A stretch of 27,104 nucleotides of DNA from Bacillota bacterium. Lineage in GTDB: Bacteria > Bacillota > Clostridia > Lachnospirales > Lachnospiraceae. Made by a program: the position numbers and the translations under genes. The first letter of the stretch is position 1. Each line of letters begins with the position of its first letter. Where the stretch lies: contig JAEZJW010000067.1 of the NCBI GenBank assembly GCA_023415595.1, positions 1-27,104 on the forward strand. The letters are read 5' to 3'. The notes below the pieces were generated by a model. The model was not told the DNA's origin, did not search any database, and saw only the letters and a program-made list of their open reading frames with translations. Of this stretch, positions 15,739-23,302 are shown piece by piece.

Positions 15739-16668
15739 ATGAGCAGGGTATCCATAGTCTTGTCAACCTATAATGGAGAGAGCTACGTTGAGGAACAGAT
15801 CAATTCCATTCTGTCATCCTCCTATCAGGATATTGACCTGTATATCCGGGATGACGGTTCTTCAGACAGGACCATGGAAATCTTAGAGAGATATCTGAAC
15901 GATGCACCGGAGCAGTTCCATGTACTTCGAAATGAAAGTAACCTTGGGGTTACCCTGAACTTTCTTCAGGGTGTCTGTGATACAACAGCGGATTATATCA
16001 TGCTGTGTGATCAGGATGATGTATGGAAGCCGAATAAAATCGGGGACACCTTAAAAAGGATGCGTCATATGGAAGCTCAGCTGGGAAAGGAGAATCCGAT
16101 CGCTGTTTTCACAGATGCCACAGTAGTGGATGGAAGCTTAAATAAGCTCCATGATTCCTTCTTCCGTACCGGTAAGTTGGATCCCCGCAAGACGGATCTG
16201 CCCCATATTCTGATGGAAAACAAATTGATCGGCTGTACTGTCATGATCAATGCTTCCCTGCGCAGAATTCTTAAGAGCAGGCATCTTCCGAAGAAGGCAA
16301 GATATCATGACTGGTGGTTGGCGTTAATCGCAGCTTCCTGCGGTAAGATCGGTTTCCTTCCCGAACAAACAATTTTATATCGCCAGCATGGCAACAATGT
16401 GGTAGGGAGTGCGAGCTTCCTGTCTTATTTTAAGGACCGGATTACTTCCTTAAAGAAGCAGAAAGAAGCTGTTCTTGCATTGGAAAAGCAGGCACAGGAA
16501 TTTCTGGAGCTGTATCGGGAGTATTTATCAGATGTTAGCAGGGAAATTGTTCAACAATTTGCAGGTCTGCAAAATTCGGGCTATATAAGGCGAAGAGTGA
16601 TCCTTCTAAAATATGGATTTTTAAAGACCGGGCTGATTAGGAATCTGGGACTAATGTTTATTGCTTAA
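15739..16668 (+). CDS. Family 2 glycosyltransferase
   Basis: A 309-residue GT2 enzyme. The N-terminus reads VSIVLSTYNG, the nucleotide-binding DDGSSD lies at about residues 38-43, and the donor site DQDDVW at about 92-97, all textbook for GT-A family 2 transferases of O-antigen or teichoic-type polysaccharide synthesis. A conserved basic/aromatic HDWWLALIA segment (about 190) and the LYRQHGNNVVG motif (about 212) are typical of the related rhamnosyl/alpha-glycosyltransferase group. There is no membrane segment apart from a mildly hydrophobic C-terminus. AGGAGAG precedes the ATG. It forms a two-gene unit with the GT2 gene upstream; the acceptor is unknown. Confidence 0.85.
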   Translation: MSRVSIVLSTYNGESYVEEQINSILSSSYQDIDLYIRDDGSSDRTMEILERYLNDAPEQFHVLRNESNLGVTLNFLQGVCDTTADYIMLCDQDDVWKPNKIGDTLKRMRHMEAQLGKENPIAVFTDATVVDGSLNKLHDSFFRTGKLDPRKTDLPHILMENKLIGCTVMINASLRRILKSRHLPKKARYHDWWLALIAASCGKIGFLPEQTILYRQHGNNVVGSASFLSYFKDRITSLKKQKEAVLALEKQAQEFLELYREYLSDVSREIVQQFAGLQNSGYIRRRVILLKYGFLKTGLIRNLGLMFIA

Positions 16669-16732
16669 TTGTGTATTTTTATGCATTAATTAATACAATA
16701 GAAATCTCTTAAAAAGAGCATGATATCAGTAC

Positions 16733-16761
16733 TTGACAAATACAAAGGTTGTTGTTACAAT
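16733..16761 (+). promoter_or_regulatory. Promoter of the ilvN-ilvC operon
   Basis: TTGACA (16733-16738), a 17-bp spacer and TACAAT (16756-16761). Start expected near 16768, leaving a ~160-nt untranslated leader. Confidence 0.75.
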
Positions 16762-16927
16762 AACTTAAAATCTAATAAACTTACTTTTTATACAGCAGCA
16801 GTAGCCCCATTGCAGAGTGTCCTGTGGTGTCGGGCTATTCTTATAACCTTTGATAAGTCGTGAATCCTTACCTAAGGTTTACCTTGGGACAGCTTAGTAT
16901 CACTACATAGAAAGAGAGGAAAATGCT
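16762..16927 (+). promoter_or_regulatory. Long structured ilv leader of unrecognised type
   Basis: The leader contains an 8-bp stem (16800-16807 with 16832-16839), a CTTAT/ATAAG hairpin (about 16840-16856) and a CCTAAG/CTTGG hairpin (about 16871-16887). No T-box core and no ykkC-type (ppGpp) core was found, and no branched-chain-rich leader peptide with a ribosome binding site. A regulatory role is likely from length and operon content, but the mechanism is not visible. Confidence 0.4.
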
Positions 16928-17431
16928 ATGAAGAGAATGGTATTATCAATTCTGGTGGATAACACTGCCGGCGTATTAAGCCGTGTAGCCGGTCTGTTCA
17001 GCAGAAGAGGCTATAACATCGACAGTCTGACTGTAGGTGAGACCCAGAATCCGGCTATTTCGAGGATGACAGTTCTTGCACATGGGGATGACCAGATATT
17101 AGAGCAGATCAGGAAGCAGGTACAGAAGCTTGAGGATGTCATTGAGATCAAGGAATTGGCTCCCTTTGATTCTGTCACCAGAGAGTTAATTCTTGTTAAG
17201 GTCGGTGCAACTGAAAAGGACCGCCAGGCTATTATCTCTATCGCAGATATTTTCCGTGCCAAGATTGTTGATGTAGCAGTAGAGTCCCTGATGATCGAGC
17301 TTACGGGCAATCAGGATAAGATCAATGCATTTATTAAATTATTAGAGCAGTATTCCATTAAGGAACTGGTAAGGACCGGTATTACAGGTCTTACGAGAGG
17401 CTCCGGTGATATTACGGATTTTGATGAGTAA
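16928..17431 (+). CDS. ilvN: Acetolactate synthase small (regulatory) subunit
   Basis: A 167-residue regulatory subunit of acetohydroxyacid synthase, the first step of valine/leucine/isoleucine synthesis. The N-terminal ACT domain (about 1-75) has the hallmark LVDNTAGVLSRVAGLFSRRG and NIDSLTVG segments that bind the feedback inhibitor valine. The C-terminal half (about 85-160) matches the family's second domain. Length is normal and AGAGAGG precedes the ATG. The catalytic subunit gene (ilvB) is not upstream, where it often lies, so it must be encoded elsewhere. It is the first gene of an operon with ilvC. ilvN and ilvH are interchangeable names here. Confidence 0.93.
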   Translation: MKRMVLSILVDNTAGVLSRVAGLFSRRGYNIDSLTVGETQNPAISRMTVLAHGDDQILEQIRKQVQKLEDVIEIKELAPFDSVTRELILVKVGATEKDRQAIISIADIFRAKIVDVAVESLMIELTGNQDKINAFIKLLEQYSIKELVRTGITGLTRGSGDITDFDE

Positions 17432-17466
17432 GTAATTGGAGGAGTGATCTTCCCTTAAAAATATGG

Positions 17467-17485
17467 ATGGAGGGTAAACCTCCAT
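17467..17485 (+). other. Intercistronic hairpin before ilvC
   Basis: ATGGAGG (17467-17473), a 5-nt loop, and CCTCCAT (17479-17485) between ilvN and ilvC. No T run follows, so it is not a normal terminator. It lies 11 bp before the ilvC ribosome binding site and its 5' arm resembles one, so an effect on processing or ilvC translation is possible. Confidence 0.4.
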
Positions 17486-17509
17486 AAAGAAAATTGGAGG
17501 ATGAAAGGT

Positions 17510-18520
17510 ATGGCTAAGATTTATTATCAACAGGATTGTAACTTATCATTGCTGGATGGCAAGACAGTAGCGGTTATCGGTTACGGCAGCCAGGGACATG
17601 CGCATGCACTGAATATGAAGGAATCAGGTGTAAATGTCATTATCGGTCTGTACGAAGGAAGTAAGTCCTGGGCTAAGGCAGAAGCTGCCGGCTTTAAGGT
17701 ATACACAGCTGCGGAAGCTGCGAAGAAGGCTGACATTATCATGATCCTGATCAATGATGAGAAGCAGTCCAAGATGTATAAGGAGTCCATTGAGCCTAAT
17801 CTGGAAGCAGGTAACGCATTAATGTTTGCACACGGCTTTGCGATCCATTTTGGCCAGATCATCCCTCCTAAGGATGTCGATGTACTGATGATTGCTCCGA
17901 AGGGACCCGGTCATACCGTAAGAAGCCAGTATCAGGAAGGCCAGGGTGTTCCCTGTCTGATTGCTGTTCACCAGAATGCTACAGGTAAGGCACATGACAT
18001 CGGTCTTGCTTACTCCCTTGCAATCGGTGGTGCAAGAGCAGGCGTTCTTGAGACTACCTTCCGTGAAGAGACAGAAACAGACCTCTTCGGTGAGCAGGCT
18101 GTTCTTTGTGGTGGTGTGACTGCCCTGATGAAGGCCGGTTTCGAAGTACTCGTAGAAGCAGGCTATGAGCCGGAAAGCGCATACTTTGAATGTATCCATG
18201 AGATGAAGCTGATCGTTGATCTGATCAATGAGAGCGGTTTCGCAGGAATGAGATATTCGATCTCCAATACGGCGGAGTACGGAGATTATATCACCGGACC
18301 GAAGATCATCACTGAGGATACGAAGACCGCTATGAGAAAGGTACTTTCAGATATTCAGGACGGAACCTTTGCCCGCAACTGGCTCTTAGAGAACCAGATC
18401 GGCTGCACGTACTTCAATGCGAAGAGAAGAATAGAGTCCCAGCACCAGCTTGAGAAGGGCGGAGCAGAGCTTCGTAACATGATGAGCTGGACCAAGAAGA
18501 AAAAGCTGATCGAGAACTAA
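17510..18520 (+). CDS. ilvC: Ketol-acid reductoisomerase
   Basis: A 336-residue class I (short) ketol-acid reductoisomerase, the second common step of branched-chain amino acid synthesis. It isomerises and reduces acetolactate using NAD(P)H and Mg2+. The Rossmann loop GYGSQGHAHA lies at about 24-33, the KGPGH motif near 130, and the helical C-terminal knot domain carries the Mg-binding ETDLFGEQ segment (about 187-194) and a later EMKLIVDL helix. The start is placed at ATG 17510, 9 nt after GGAGG. The in-frame ATG at 17501 abuts the ribosome binding site and would add three residues not expected in the family. It ends with a terminator at 18560. Confidence 0.95.
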   Translation: MAKIYYQQDCNLSLLDGKTVAVIGYGSQGHAHALNMKESGVNVIIGLYEGSKSWAKAEAAGFKVYTAAEAAKKADIIMILINDEKQSKMYKESIEPNLEAGNALMFAHGFAIHFGQIIPPKDVDVLMIAPKGPGHTVRSQYQEGQGVPCLIAVHQNATGKAHDIGLAYSLAIGGARAGVLETTFREETETDLFGEQAVLCGGVTALMKAGFEVLVEAGYEPESAYFECIHEMKLIVDLINESGFAGMRYSISNTAEYGDYITGPKIITEDTKTAMRKVLSDIQDGTFARNWLLENQIGCTYFNAKRRIESQHQLEKGGAELRNMMSWTKKKKLIEN

Positions 18521-18559
18521 GAAGATATATTTACACTAACTTATGCAATCATAAGAATC

Positions 18560-18588
18560 AGGTGCGGCCAAAAGCCGCACCTTTCTTG
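18560..18588 (+). terminator. Terminator of the ilv operon
   Basis: AGGTGCGGC (18560-18568), a 5-nt loop, GCCGCACCT (18574-18582), then TTCTTG; 9-bp GC-rich stem. Confidence 0.8.
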
Positions 18589-18675
18589 TTGTATGCCGTC
18601 TTATTAGACTTTATCCCACCATGTTTCGTCAATCTCAGAATCACTGTCCTTCAGGATTATTTCATCGAAAATATT

Positions 18676-18704
18676 TTGTAAGTTGGAAGGATGTGTGCTA
18701 TAAT
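18676..18704 (+). promoter_or_regulatory. Promoter of ddh
   Basis: TTGTAA (18676-18681), a 17-bp spacer and TATAAT (18699-18704), about 40 bp before the ddh start codon. Confidence 0.7.
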
Positions 18705-18745
18705 CAAAAAAACGTAAAGATAAGTTCGAGTTGGAGGAGCGATTC

Positions 18746-19735
18746 ATGTCGAAAATTAGAATAGGTATTGTTGGTTACGGAAATCTAGGAAAAAGTGCAG
18801 AGCTTGGAATCAGACAGAACAAGGATATGGTGCTGGCCGGAGTATTTACCAGACGTAATCCTTCCGAGATCAAGGTTGCTACAGAGGGCGTGAAAGCCTA
18901 TACCATTGAAGATGCTGCTAATATGACTGATAAAATAGATGTAATGCTGCTCTGTGGGGGAAGTATGAGTGACCTTCCTGTTCAGGGGCCGCAGTTTGCG
19001 AAGCTGTTCCATACCGTGGATGGCTTCGATACCCATGCCAAGATACCTCAGTACTTTACCGAGGTAGATCAGGAAGCGATAGCCGCAGGCAAAATCTGCA
19101 TCATTTCCAGTGGCTGGGACCCCGGAATGTTCTCCATAAATCGCCTGTACGCAGATGCTATCCTTCCGGAAGGCAAAGCCTATACCTTCTGGGGTAAGGG
19201 TGTCAGCCAGGGACATTCCGATGCGATCCGAAGAGTAGAGGGTGTTCTGGATGCAAAGCAATATACCATTCCGGTGGAAGAGGCCATGGAGAGAGTAAGG
19301 AACGGTGAAGCTCCGGCACTTACCACCAGGGACAAGCATCTCAGGGAGTGCTTTGTTGTTGCTAAGCAGGATGCAGACTTAAACAGGATTGAGCAGGAGA
19401 TTAAATCCATGCCCAATTATTTCAATGATTATGATACGATTGTTCATTTTATCAGCCTGGAGGAATTAAAGGAAAAACATAGTGCCATGCCTCACGGGGG
19501 CTTTGTATTCCAGAGCGGCAGAACCGGAAAAGACCTGGAAAATAACCATATCATCGAATATAGCCTGAAGCTTGACTCTAATCCGGACTTTACCGCCAAT
19601 GTTATGCTTGCCTATGCCAGAGCCGCTTATCGGCTTGGCCAGGAGGGCATGAGCGGTGCCAAGACTGTATTTGACATCGCCCCTGCATATCTATCGCAGA
19701 AGACCGGAGAGGAATTAAGAGCACAGCTGTTATAA
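18746..19735 (+). CDS. ddh: meso-Diaminopimelate dehydrogenase
   Basis: A 329-residue NADP-dependent enzyme that makes meso-diaminopimelate directly from tetrahydrodipicolinate and ammonia, feeding lysine and peptidoglycan synthesis in one step. The dinucleotide site GIVGYGNLGKS is at the N-terminus. The family-specific CGGSMSDLPVQGP, VDGFDTHAKIP, SSGWDPGMFS and GKGVSQGHSDA segments are all present, in the usual order and length. The start is ATG 18746 (GGAGG about 9 nt upstream); the TTG five codons earlier overlaps that site and is rejected. It has its own promoter and is followed after 49 bp by a lytic transglycosylase, so both neighbours concern the cell wall. Confidence 0.93.
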   Translation: MSKIRIGIVGYGNLGKSAELGIRQNKDMVLAGVFTRRNPSEIKVATEGVKAYTIEDAANMTDKIDVMLLCGGSMSDLPVQGPQFAKLFHTVDGFDTHAKIPQYFTEVDQEAIAAGKICIISSGWDPGMFSINRLYADAILPEGKAYTFWGKGVSQGHSDAIRRVEGVLDAKQYTIPVEEAMERVRNGEAPALTTRDKHLRECFVVAKQDADLNRIEQEIKSMPNYFNDYDTIVHFISLEELKEKHSAMPHGGFVFQSGRTGKDLENNHIIEYSLKLDSNPDFTANVMLAYARAAYRLGQEGMSGAKTVFDIAPAYLSQKTGEELRAQLL

Positions 19736-19784
19736 TAGGATACAACCGAATGGATCATCACAGGTGAAGTACCAAGGAGGAGCT

Positions 19785-20486
19785 ATGGCAGAAGTAAGAG
19801 CAATCACAAATACTATTGCAGGAAATGTTAACCTTATCAAAACCACCAGAACTGAGAACAAGGACAGTCAGTCCTTCTCCTCCTATCTGGAAGAGAAGAA
19901 GGATCTGGATCAGATTTTTGGTGAAGCTGCAAAAAAATATAATGTTCCTGTTGAGCTACTCAAGGCTATCGGTAAGGCAGAATCGGATTTTAGAGCAGAC
20001 GCCGTATCCCGAAGCGGAGCACAGGGTATCATGCAGCTGATGCCAAAGACAGCAGAATACCTGGGGGTTACAGATTCCTTTGATCCTGAGCAGAACATCA
20101 ATGGCGGTGCGAAGTATATCAAAGAGCTGCTGGACAAATATGACGGAAACACGAGCCTGGCTTTGGCTGCATATAATGCAGGTATGAATAATGTGAAGAA
20201 ATACGGTGGAATTCCACCGTTTGAAGAGACGCAGAATTATGTTGTTAAGGTGACGAACTATATGCAGCAGAATCTGGAGGCCGGAACAGCAACCGTCAGT
20301 ACTTCCAGCCAGAACAGGATGCCGGTTCAGGCAGCTGCCTCTGCACCGGTGCAAAGCTGGATCGTTCCACCCTCCGAGCAGACGAAAAAAGCGGCGGAGG
20401 TAACAGATGCACTGGATCTGCTATTCTCGTATGAGGATTATCTGAAGCTTCTGGAGATATTCTTTGATGAGGAAGACAGAAACTAA
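19785..20486 (+). CDS. Soluble lytic transglycosylase (SLT domain), no signal peptide
   Basis: A 233-residue protein whose middle (about 45-165) is an SLT-type lysozyme-like domain that cleaves peptidoglycan glycan strands to anhydromuropeptides. The catalytic Glu is residue 66 in GKAESDF; the SGAQGIMQLMP and ALAAYNAG motifs are intact. Residues 1-40 are polar with no signal peptide or membrane segment. A Pro/Ser/Ala-rich linker (about 170-205) leads to a C-terminal acidic helix (DLLFSYEDYLKLLEIFF). The start is ATG 19785, 5 nt after AAGGAGG; a GTG seven codons earlier is rejected. Export must use another route (flagellar-type secretion or lysis), or the enzyme is recruited through its tails. 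It lies 49 bp after ddh. Confidence 0.85.
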   Translation: MAEVRAITNTIAGNVNLIKTTRTENKDSQSFSSYLEEKKDLDQIFGEAAKKYNVPVELLKAIGKAESDFRADAVSRSGAQGIMQLMPKTAEYLGVTDSFDPEQNINGGAKYIKELLDKYDGNTSLALAAYNAGMNNVKKYGGIPPFEETQNYVVKVTNYMQQNLEAGTATVSTSSQNRMPVQAAASAPVQSWIVPPSEQTKKAAEVTDALDLLFSYEDYLKLLEIFFDEEDRN

Positions 20487-20611
20487 ACTCCATAGATTAA
20501 GAAGCTGAAGGCATCAGAATGAATGGATAACAGGAATCAGATATACTAGTGGCGTATATCAAAATCAAGGAATAGCAGAAATCATATGCAAGATATATCA
20601 GGAATATGGGG
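20487..20611 (+). other. Gap after the transglycosylase gene, no gene seen
   Basis: The stretch holds only a 7-bp inverted repeat (20540-20546 with 20554-20560) without a T run. No clear terminator for the upstream gene was found. Confidence 0.4.
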
Positions 20612-20640
20612 TTGACATCCTCCGGCGAGGGTGCTAAAAT
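20612..20640 (+). promoter_or_regulatory. Promoter of the ABC-F leader transcript
   Basis: TTGACA (20612-20617), a 17-bp spacer and TAAAAT (20635-20640). The start near 20647 lies ~360 nt before the ABC-F start codon. Confidence 0.8.
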
Positions 20641-20671
20641 AAACCCAGTTTAATGAAACGAGGTAGAAGGA

Positions 20672-20692
20672 ATGATAGTAATTACTTGCTAA
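20672..20692 (+). CDS. Six-codon leader peptide ORF (MIVITC)
   Basis: ATG to TAA encodes MIVITC. GAGGT lies 7 nt upstream, a normal ribosome binding site, and the ORF begins about 25 nt after the predicted transcript start. Its codons 3-6 are the first strand of the attenuator described at 20680-20873, so a ribosome stalled here would mask that strand. A peptide this short cannot be proved from sequence. Confidence 0.5.
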   Translation: MIVITC

Positions 20693-20873
20693 TTCTTAAT
20701 AAGAGAATATGTGATGGAAGGCCGTTACGGCTTATTTCTATTGCATGCAAGAAATTATGATTCCCAATACCGGTATGAAACGAATATTGATAGGAGAAGC
20801 CTGCATTTATGGAGGGCTTCTGTGCTTACAAATCGTCCGGCCACAAGAAGAGTAATTTCTTGTGGCCTTTCTT
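20680..20873 (+). promoter_or_regulatory. Transcription attenuator upstream of the ABC-F gene
   Basis: Three mutually exclusive pairings are present. Strand 1 AATTACTTGC (20680-20689) pairs 9 of 10 with strand 2 GCAAGAAATT (20747-20756). Strand 2 also pairs 9-10 bp with strand 3 AATTTCTTGT (20854-20863). Strand 3 is part of the 3' arm of an 11-bp terminator stem (20839-20849 with 20857-20867) followed by TTTCTT. If strand 1 is free, strand 2 is trapped and the terminator forms; if a ribosome covers strand 1, strand 2 captures strand 3 and the terminator is lost. A further hairpin (20795-20801 with 20815-20821) lies between. Confidence 0.7.
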
Positions 20874-21004
20874 ATATTCACAGAATAAAGGAAAGGATCT
20901 GAGCTACTCGTGAACCATAAGAATAGGTATGGAAGCGGGTAATCGGTGAAACAAATCTGACTGCGAAAGAACTGCAGTGAAGCGAAATAAAGGAGGATGA
21001 TCGT

Positions 21005-22624
21005 ATGGCGCAGATTATGGTGAAGGACCTTACCTTCAGTTATGATACGATTTATGAGAATATATTTGAGCATGTAAGCTTTCAGATAGATACGGACTGG
21101 AGGCTCGGTTTTATTGGAAGGAACGGCAGGGGAAAAACAACATTTCTTAATCTGCTTATGGGAAAGTATGAATATCAGGGAAGCATAAGTGCTTCAGTGG
21201 AGTTCGACTACTTTCCGTTTGAAGTTACTAATCCTGACAGGAATACAATGGAGGTGATTAAGGACATTATCGCACCCTTTCGGGAGTGGGAGCTTCAGAT
21301 GCAGCAATGTCTGGAGGAGCATGAGAGGGAATTGCAGCTTCTTTTACACCAAGAGCAGGAACAGATATCCACTGCCATGATCAGATATGGTGAACTACAG
21401 GAACTATACCAGAAGCATGATGGGTACATCATCGAGGAGCTGATTGAGAAGGAGCTGGGGAAGCTGCAGGTTGATCTGTCAGTACTGGAACGGCCGTTTC
21501 ACACCCTTAGCTTCGGAGACAGAACGAAGCTGATGTTAGCAGCGATGTTCCTGAAGAAGAATCATTTTCTGCTGATCGATGAACCCACGAACCATCTGGA
21601 TATGGAGGGGAGGGATATCCTGGCAGACTACCTGCAGACGAAGAAGGGGTTCCTTCTGGTGTCCCATGACCGTGCTTTCCTGGATAAATGTATCGATCAC
21701 GTTCTTTCCATCAATAAGGCGGATATCGAGGTGCAGAAGGGTAACTTCTCCTCCTGGTACCAGAACAGGGAGCGTAACGATCAATATGAGCTGGAGAAAA
21801 ACGAACAGCTGAAGAAGGAAATTTCGGAGCTGACGGAGTCCGCCAGACGCACAGCAGGCTGGTCCGATCAGGTGGAAGCATCAAAAATAGGTAATCATGC
21901 GGGGGACAGGGGCTTTATCGGACATAAATCCGCGAAGCTGATGAAACGGGCGAAAGCGATCGAGAACCGGAAACTCTCATCGATCGAAGAGAAAAAAGGA
22001 TTATTAAAGAATATTGAGCAAGCAGATCCATTAAAGATGAATGTTCTGGAATTCTATAAGGATCGTCTGATGGAAGCAGAGGATTTGAGGCTGTATTATG
22101 ATGGGAGAGAGATCGCTGGCCCAATCAATCTTCTTCTGAACCGAGGGGATAGGATAGCGATCCGGGGCAGGAACGGCTCCGGGAAATCAACACTGTTTAA
22201 GCTGCTGCTGGGAGAGAATATTTCATATACCGGAAAATATCTGGTGGCCTCCGGATTGAAGATTTCCTATGTGTCCCAGGATACCTCCGGGCTGATGGGC
22301 AATCTGAAGGATTATGCTTACTATCATGGCTTGGATGAGACCATCTTTAAGACAGTGCTTCGTCAGCTGGACTTCTCAAGAAACCAGTTCGAGAAGAATA
22401 TGGAGGAGTTCAGTGCAGGACAAAAGAAGAAGGTATTGCTGGCAAGGAGTCTGACGGAGCCGGCTCATGTATTTCTATGGGATGAGCCTCTGAATTTTAT
22501 TGATGTACTTTCCAGGATACAGTTGGAGGAGCTGCTGCTTAAGTATCAGCCCACGATGATTTTCGTCGAGCATGACCGGATCTTCGCGGAGAAGATTATG
22601 ACGAAGGAAGTTATCCTTACTTGA
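21005..22624 (+). CDS. ABC-F ribosome-protection protein, Lsa/CplR-like
   Basis: A 539-residue cytosolic ABC-F ATPase with two nucleotide-binding domains and no membrane part. Such proteins bind the ribosomal E site and displace antibiotics acting at the peptidyl-transferase centre (lincosamides, streptogramin A, pleuromutilins). NBD1: Walker A GRNGRGKT (38-45), signature LSFGD (168-172), Walker B ending D192-E193, switch His in SHDRAF. NBD2: Walker A GRNGSGKST (388-396), signature FSAGQ, Walker B ending D493-E494, VEHDR. The interdomain linker (about 255-345, ARRTAGWSDQVEASKIG) is of antibiotic-resistance type, most like Lsa/CplR proteins. AAAGGAGG precedes the ATG. The attenuator upstream fits antibiotic-induced expression. 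The spectrum cannot be told from sequence. Confidence 0.85.
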   Translation: MAQIMVKDLTFSYDTIYENIFEHVSFQIDTDWRLGFIGRNGRGKTTFLNLLMGKYEYQGSISASVEFDYFPFEVTNPDRNTMEVIKDIIAPFREWELQMQQCLEEHERELQLLLHQEQEQISTAMIRYGELQELYQKHDGYIIEELIEKELGKLQVDLSVLERPFHTLSFGDRTKLMLAAMFLKKNHFLLIDEPTNHLDMEGRDILADYLQTKKGFLLVSHDRAFLDKCIDHVLSINKADIEVQKGNFSSWYQNRERNDQYELEKNEQLKKEISELTESARRTAGWSDQVEASKIGNHAGDRGFIGHKSAKLMKRAKAIENRKLSSIEEKKGLLKNIEQADPLKMNVLEFYKDRLMEAEDLRLYYDGREIAGPINLLLNRGDRIAIRGRNGSGKSTLFKLLLGENISYTGKYLVASGLKISYVSQDTSGLMGNLKDYAYYHGLDETIFKTVLRQLDFSRNQFEKNMEEFSAGQKKKVLLARSLTEPAHVFLWDEPLNFIDVLSRIQLEELLLKYQPTMIFVEHDRIFAEKIMTKEVILT

Positions 22625-22729
22625 TATCGTTACAACCGGAACCTTCCTGGTTTATATACTATATAATAACGGGATTTTCGGGGACGGTTTTTCGTATTGT
22701 ATATAAAACAGATTACCTAGAGTAAGGAA

Positions 22730-22758
22730 TTGACGGATTATGGTAACTGCTTTATAAT
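22730..22758 (+). promoter_or_regulatory. Promoter of the VOC-HAD pair
   Basis: TTGACG (22730-22735), a 17-bp spacer and TATAAT (22753-22758), ~68 bp before the start codon. Confidence 0.75.
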
Positions 22759-22825
22759 TACTGATATCTATTCCGCCAAATCAGAGTTATATTGACGCGT
22801 ATTTTCACATACCAGGAGGCATGCG

Positions 22826-23302
22826 ATGTTTCGTTATGTTCATACAAATCTTATAGCACGGGATCCGGAGAAGTTAATCGAATTTTATAAAACTGTATTG
22901 AAATGCCAAAGCATTGGTGAGACCAGGGATTTAAAAGGAGAATGGCTGGACCATATGACGGGTATCTCCGGTGCTCATATCAGAGGCGAGCATCTGCTGC
23001 TACCCGGATATGGCACAGACCGTCCGACCTTGGAGATATTCTCTTATGATAAGCTGGAGGATACACCGGCCGGCAGCATTAACCGATGTGGCTTTGCGCA
23101 CCTGGCTTTTGAAGTGGATGATGTTCAGGAGACTTTAAATCGAGTAATCGAAGCCGGAGGAGGTCAATACGGGGAGCTGGTAAACGCTGTCTATGAGAAT
23201 GGCAGGAAAGCAGTCTTCGTTTATGCCTCGGACCCGGAAGGTAACATCATAGAGCTTCAGAGCTGGCAAATCATAAAACCTGAGGAGATGCATCATGATT
23301 AA
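22826..23302 (+). CDS. VOC family (glyoxalase I-like) metalloprotein
   Basis: A 158-residue vicinal-oxygen-chelate fold protein made of two beta-alpha-beta-beta-beta units. The metal-ligand pattern His-Glu-His-Glu is complete: His6 (YVHTNL), Glu70 (TLEIF), His92 (GFAHLAFEV) and Glu143 (NIIELQ). It resembles lactoylglutathione lyase-type proteins, which in organisms without glutathione often act on other thiol adducts or unrelated substrates. AGGAGG precedes the ATG. It overlaps the next gene by 8 bp, so the two are translationally coupled. The substrate is unknown. Confidence 0.85.
   Translation: MFRYVHTNLIARDPEKLIEFYKTVLKCQSIGETRDLKGEWLDHMTGISGAHIRGEHLLLPGYGTDRPTLEIFSYDKLEDTPAGSINRCGFAHLAFEVDDVQETLNRVIEAGGGQYGELVNAVYENGRKAVFVYASDPEGNIIELQSWQIIKPEEMHHD

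Noticed and set aside
16762..16927. T-box leader before ilvN
   Set aside because: No GGGTGGNACCGCG-type antiterminator core or terminator with a T run was found.
20653..20760. 35-codon frame (starts MKRGRRND) in the same leader
   Set aside because: Its ATG is about 6 nt from the predicted transcript start with no ribosome binding site; the MIVITC frame has a proper GAGGT.
20711..20902. 63-codon plus-strand frame in the ABC-F leader
   Set aside because: It begins GTG with only a weak purine stretch before it and runs straight through both arms of the terminator. The region is better explained as a regulatory leader.
22637..22660. Terminator after the ABC-F gene
   Set aside because: Only a weak ~6-bp AACCGG/CCTGGTT stem with no real T run.
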